A program made the translations under genes and the position numbers. 64,000 nucleotides of DNA from Leifsonia soli (GTDB lineage: Bacteria > Actinomycetota > Actinomycetes > Actinomycetales > Microbacteriaceae), in NCBI RefSeq assembly GCF_013408745.1, contig NZ_JACCBJ010000001.1, forward strand, positions 2,480,001 to 2,544,000, given 5' to 3'. Below, piece after piece: positions 61,215 through 64,000 of the stretch (position 1 is the stretch's first letter; each line of letters starts with the position of its first letter). The notes below the pieces were generated by a model. The model did no database searches and had not been told where the DNA came from. It saw nothing but the letters and a program-made list of their open reading frames with translations.

Positions 61215-62984
61215 GTGTCGGCCATCCCGGCGAGCATCCGCGGAATCCTGACCGGATCCACAGCACGCATGACGCACTGGTGGCGCCGCGCGCTGGCCGG
61301 ACCCGCCCCCCTCATCGCTGCGGCCCTCGCCGTAGGAGCCGGCGCAGGGCTCGCGGCGGTGGTGTTCCGTTGGCTGGTGACGTCCGCCACTCTCATCTTC
61401 ACAGGCACGAGCGACTACGCCGGAACGACCGGCCATCCGGCGAACCCGTGGGTGCCGTGGCTCGGCGGCGCGTTCGTCATCCTCGCCCCGGCTGTCGGCG
61501 GCCTCGTCTACGGGCCGCTCGTTCACCGCTTCGCCCGGGAGGCCCGCGGCCACGGGGTGCCAGAGGTCATGTACGCCGTCGCTCGCCGCGGCGGACACAT
61601 CCCCGGACGCGTCGCCGTGGTCAAAGCGCTCGCCTCCGCCATCACCATCGGGTCCGGCGGGTCGGTCGGCCGCGAGGGGCCCATCGTCCAGATCGGCTCG
61701 GCGCTCGGCTCCACGCTCGGCAGGATCACGCGCATGTCCGAGTCCCAGCTCCGCACTCTCGTCGCCTGCGGCGCGGCCGGCGGCATCGCGGCGACCTTCA
61801 ACGCACCCATCGCCGGTGTCTTCTTCGCGCTCGAGCTGATCCTCCGCGACTTCGCCACACGCTCCTTCGCCGCCGTGATGCTCTCGTCCATCACCGCCTC
61901 GGTCGTCGGCCGGTCCGTCCTCGGCGACCAGCCCTTCCTCGCGCTTCCGGCCTTCACCGTCAGCCAGCCCGGGGAGTATCTGCTCTTCGCCGCGCTCGGC
62001 CTGCTCGCCGGCGCGGTCGGCGTGCTGTTCAGCACGATCCTCTACGCGATCGAGGACCTGTGCGACTGGGCCTGGCGCGGACCGGAGTGGCTGCGTCCCG
62101 CCGCCGGCGGCCTCCTTCTCGGCCTGCTGCTGTTCGCGATGCCCCAGCTGTACGGGGTCGGCTACCCCGTTCTCGAGGGCAGCGTCGCCGGGAAGTACAC
62201 GATCGGTTTCCTCCTGCTGCTCGTCGTGGCGAAGATGGCCGCCACCAGCCTGACGATCGGCATCGGCGGCTCCGGAGGCGTCTTCGCACCCAGCCTCGTC
62301 ATCGGCGCCGCCTTCGGCGCCGCAGCCGGTGAGACCGTCGGGCTCGTCATCCCCGGCTTGTCCGGCCAGGCGGGCACGTTCGCCCTCGTCGGCATGGCGG
62401 CGGTCTTCGCCGGGGCCACCCGCGCCCCGATCACCGCCGGCATCATCCTCTTCGAGCTCACCGGCGAGTACACGATCATTCTGCCGCTCCTGCTCGCTGT
62501 CATCGTCGCCACGGGGATCTCCCGCCTCCTCAGCCGCGACACCATCTACACGCGCAAGCTCAGCCGCCGGGGGGTCGACCTGTCCGCTCCCGCGCTGCCC
62601 GGCCTCCGGGATGTCTCCGTCGCCGCGGTGATGTCCCCGGCCCCACCCACCATCCACGCGTCCGCGGGCGCACACGAAGCGATCAGCTGGCTGGCCGACT
62701 CCCGCAGGCAGACCGCCCCGGTCGTGAACGACGACGGCGAGTTCGTCGGGATCCTCACGGCCGCGGATGCGACCGAGGCCGTCCGCACCGACGACGACGC
62801 GAACGCACGGCGCGTGTCCGAGCTGATGGAGAGCGTGCAGATCGTGTCTCCCGGCGACCCCGTCGCCGACGTGCTCGGACACGTCATCGAAGCGGCCGGC
62901 ACGGACGGTGCCCCGGTCGTCACGGACGGCATCCTCGTCGGCTGGCTGGCACCCACCGACGTCCTCCGCGCCACCGCCGGCTGA
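61215..62984 (+). CDS. ClC-family chloride channel/transporter with CBS domains
   Basis: A 589-residue protein. ClC core signatures are GSGGSVGREGPIVQIGSALG (selectivity and glutamate gate), GGIAATFNAPIAGVFFALEL and GIGGSGGVFAPSLVIGAAFG. A C-terminal CBS pair (about 475-585: VAAVMSPAPPTIHASAGAHE, VLGHVIEAAGTDGAPVVTDG) follows. It should exchange or conduct Cl- and similar anions. GTG 61215 has GGAG upstream. Divergent from marR. Confidence 0.93.
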   Translation: MSAIPASIRGILTGSTARMTHWWRRALAGPAPLIAAALAVGAGAGLAAVVFRWLVTSATLIFTGTSDYAGTTGHPANPWVPWLGGAFVILAPAVGGLVYGPLVHRFAREARGHGVPEVMYAVARRGGHIPGRVAVVKALASAITIGSGGSVGREGPIVQIGSALGSTLGRITRMSESQLRTLVACGAAGGIAATFNAPIAGVFFALELILRDFATRSFAAVMLSSITASVVGRSVLGDQPFLALPAFTVSQPGEYLLFAALGLLAGAVGVLFSTILYAIEDLCDWAWRGPEWLRPAAGGLLLGLLLFAMPQLYGVGYPVLEGSVAGKYTIGFLLLLVVAKMAATSLTIGIGGSGGVFAPSLVIGAAFGAAAGETVGLVIPGLSGQAGTFALVGMAAVFAGATRAPITAGIILFELTGEYTIILPLLLAVIVATGISRLLSRDTIYTRKLSRRGVDLSAPALPGLRDVSVAAVMSPAPPTIHASAGAHEAISWLADSRRQTAPVVNDDGEFVGILTAADATEAVRTDDDANARRVSELMESVQIVSPGDPVADVLGHVIEAAGTDGAPVVTDGILVGWLAPTDVLRATAG

Positions 62985-63062
62985 CGAGGCGATCGCACGC
63001 GAGTACTCGTGGCGGGTTCGCAGCGGTGGGCCCAAAGACGAGTCGACTGCGGGGATCGATGC

Positions 63063-63734
63063 TCACGCGGGCGTCACCCCGAGACTCTTCAGCAGCTCGC
63101 GCACGCGCTGCTCCACCTCAGCGCGGATCTCGCGCACGATCTCGACGGACCGCCCCTGCGGGTCCTGCAGTTCCCAGTCCTGGTAGCGCTTACCCGGGTA
63201 GATCGGGCAAGCGTCGCCGCATCCCATCGTGACCACGACGTCGGCGGCCTGGACGACATCGTCGGTCAGCGGCTTCGGGAACTCGCGGCTGATGTCGAGG
63301 CCGATCTCGGTCATCGCCTCGACCACGGCGGGGTTCAGCTCGCCGGCAGGCATCAACCCCGCGGAGCGGACGTGGACGCGACCTGCGGAGAGAGACTCCG
63401 TGAGGACTGCGGCCATCTGGGAGCGGCCGGAGTTCTGTTCGCAGACGAACAGCACCTCCGGCCAGATCACCGGAAGCGCGCCCGTCGCCTGCGCGAGCGC
63501 GGTCAGCCGTTCGGTGGCGAAGTGGATGGTGCGGGTCGCCAGGTGCGCCTTCACCGTCGCGGTGCGCAACAGCGCCGTGTAGGACTCCAGCACGTACCGT
63601 TCGACGGTCTCCCGGTTGAAGACGCCCTCGAATTTCGCCGCCAGTTCGTCCGCCAAGCGGCGCAGATATGGCTCGGGGTAGGCCAGCCCCGGCTGGGCTC
63701 GGCGCCCCGTCGCGTCGATGGTCATGATCGTCAC
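63063..63734 (-). CDS. arsC: LMW-phosphatase-type arsenate reductase with N-terminal helical domain
   Basis: A 223-residue protein. The N-terminal ~90 residues (YLRRLADELAAKFEGVFNRE, TVERYVLESYTALLRTATVK) form a helical three-helix-type domain found before ArsC in Actinobacteria. The C-terminal LMW-PTP domain has C-x5-R in VLFVCEQNSGRSQMA and a distal Cys in VVTMGCGDACPIYPGKRY. It should reduce arsenate with mycothiol or thioredoxin. GTG 63734 overlaps the next stop (GTGA); ATG 63725 is possible. Confidence 0.88.
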   Translation of the reverse strand: MTIMTIDATGRRAQPGLAYPEPYLRRLADELAAKFEGVFNRETVERYVLESYTALLRTATVKAHLATRTIHFATERLTALAQATGALPVIWPEVLFVCEQNSGRSQMAAVLTESLSAGRVHVRSAGLMPAGELNPAVVEAMTEIGLDISREFPKPLTDDVVQAADVVVTMGCGDACPIYPGKRYQDWELQDPQGRSVEIVREIRAEVEQRVRELLKSLGVTPA

Positions 63735-64000
63735 GCCGCAGCGGGGAGGAGCTCGGCGAGCAGGTCCTCGACGCGCAGCTTGATGTCATCCCGGATCGGG
63801 CGGACCTCGTCGACCGGGCGGCCGGCCGGGTCGGTGAGGTCCCAGTCCTCGTAGCGCTTGCCGGGGAAGATCGGGCAGGTGTCGCCGCAGCCCATCGTGA
63901 TCACCACATCGGACTCCTTCACGGCGTCCGTGGTGAGAATCTTCGGCTGCTCCCCCGCGATGTCGATGCCCTCCTCAGCCATGACCTGCACAGCCACCGG
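63731..64000 (-). CDS. arsC: Second arsenate reductase (partial, cut by the window edge)
   Basis: Only the C-terminal ~89 residues are present; the N-terminus and the C-x5-R loop lie beyond 64000. The visible part aligns with the preceding protein: VVITMGCGDTCPIFPGKRYE versus VVVTMGCGDACPIYPGKRYQ, and both end with an RPIRDDI/REIRAEV helix. Translated just before the next gene (GTGA overlap). Two tandem copies of this kind are common in arsenic operons. Confidence 0.87.
   Translation of the reverse strand, partial: PVAVQVMAEEGIDIAGEQPKILTTDAVKESDVVITMGCGDTCPIFPGKRYEDWDLTDPAGRPVDEVRPIRDDIKLRVEDLLAELLPAAA

Overview
The window is high-GC actinobacterial DNA with the gene content of a Microbacteriaceae-like organism (Leifsonia or a relative; the genus is inference). 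The signs are an HspR/HAIR heat-shock circuit, a DtxR-type iron box, a bifunctional-type dCTP deaminase, a type 1 IPP isomerase, GTG starts, and many genes whose -10 hexamer TAnnnT lies only 5-7 nt before the start codon, implying leaderless mRNAs. I see no rRNA, tRNA, CRISPR array, transposase or integrase. About 67 protein genes are supported, closely packed and often coupled by ATGA, GTGA or TGATG overlaps.

Layout: 1-3.5 kb, a GH2 glycosidase, a small membrane protein, a GNAT enzyme and a small unknown protein. 3.6-9.2 kb (minus), an exopolysaccharide operon: a processive family 2 glycosyltransferase, a membrane-anchored GH26 enzyme, UDP-glucose dehydrogenase and GalU. 9.6-24.3 kb, housekeeping and transport genes, including an N-domain-less ClpB under a HAIR operator, two amino acid permeases and an amidohydrolase. 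25.1-25.5 kb holds a decayed CorA gene. 26.9-29.2 kb is the threonine-degradation pair kbl-tdh. 30.3-34.5 kb is dnaK-grpE-dnaJ-hspR with two HAIR operators.

36.6-40.5 kb is the most striking segment. A lower-GC cassette of five genes (secreted bacteriocin-like peptide, lipoprotein, peptidoglycan-binding adaptor, ABC ATPase, FtsX-like permease) is bounded by a 42-bp direct repeat with one mismatch. It sits between pdxH and a small alarmone synthetase gene, and one repeat copy runs into the synthetase's own -10 box. It looks like a recent, precisely bounded insertion with no visible recombinase.

45.1-46.8 kb holds two divergent MarR-like regulators, both with histidine/glycine-rich segments and one with its winged helix split by a long His-rich insert, around twin 12-bp operators. 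47.4-49.6 kb holds a concanavalin-like glycosidase, dcd and a small RHH protein. 49.8-53.7 kb is a set of small, probably stress-related genes with a TetR regulator and its likely operator. 54-61 kb joins a CaCA exchanger, DUF4396, CtaG, CcdA and a SCO1-TlpA fusion (copper/thiol delivery to the respiratory chain) to a MarR/ClC region. A composite operator is shared by the MarR/ClC and DUF4396/CtaG intergenic regions, suggesting one regulon. The window ends inside a tandem pair of LMW-phosphatase-type arsenate reductases.

Several junctions between converging genes carry long perfect or near-perfect palindromes of different families, probably bidirectional terminators or dispersed intergenic repeats. 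No computation or database search was run: family assignments rest on motifs read by eye.
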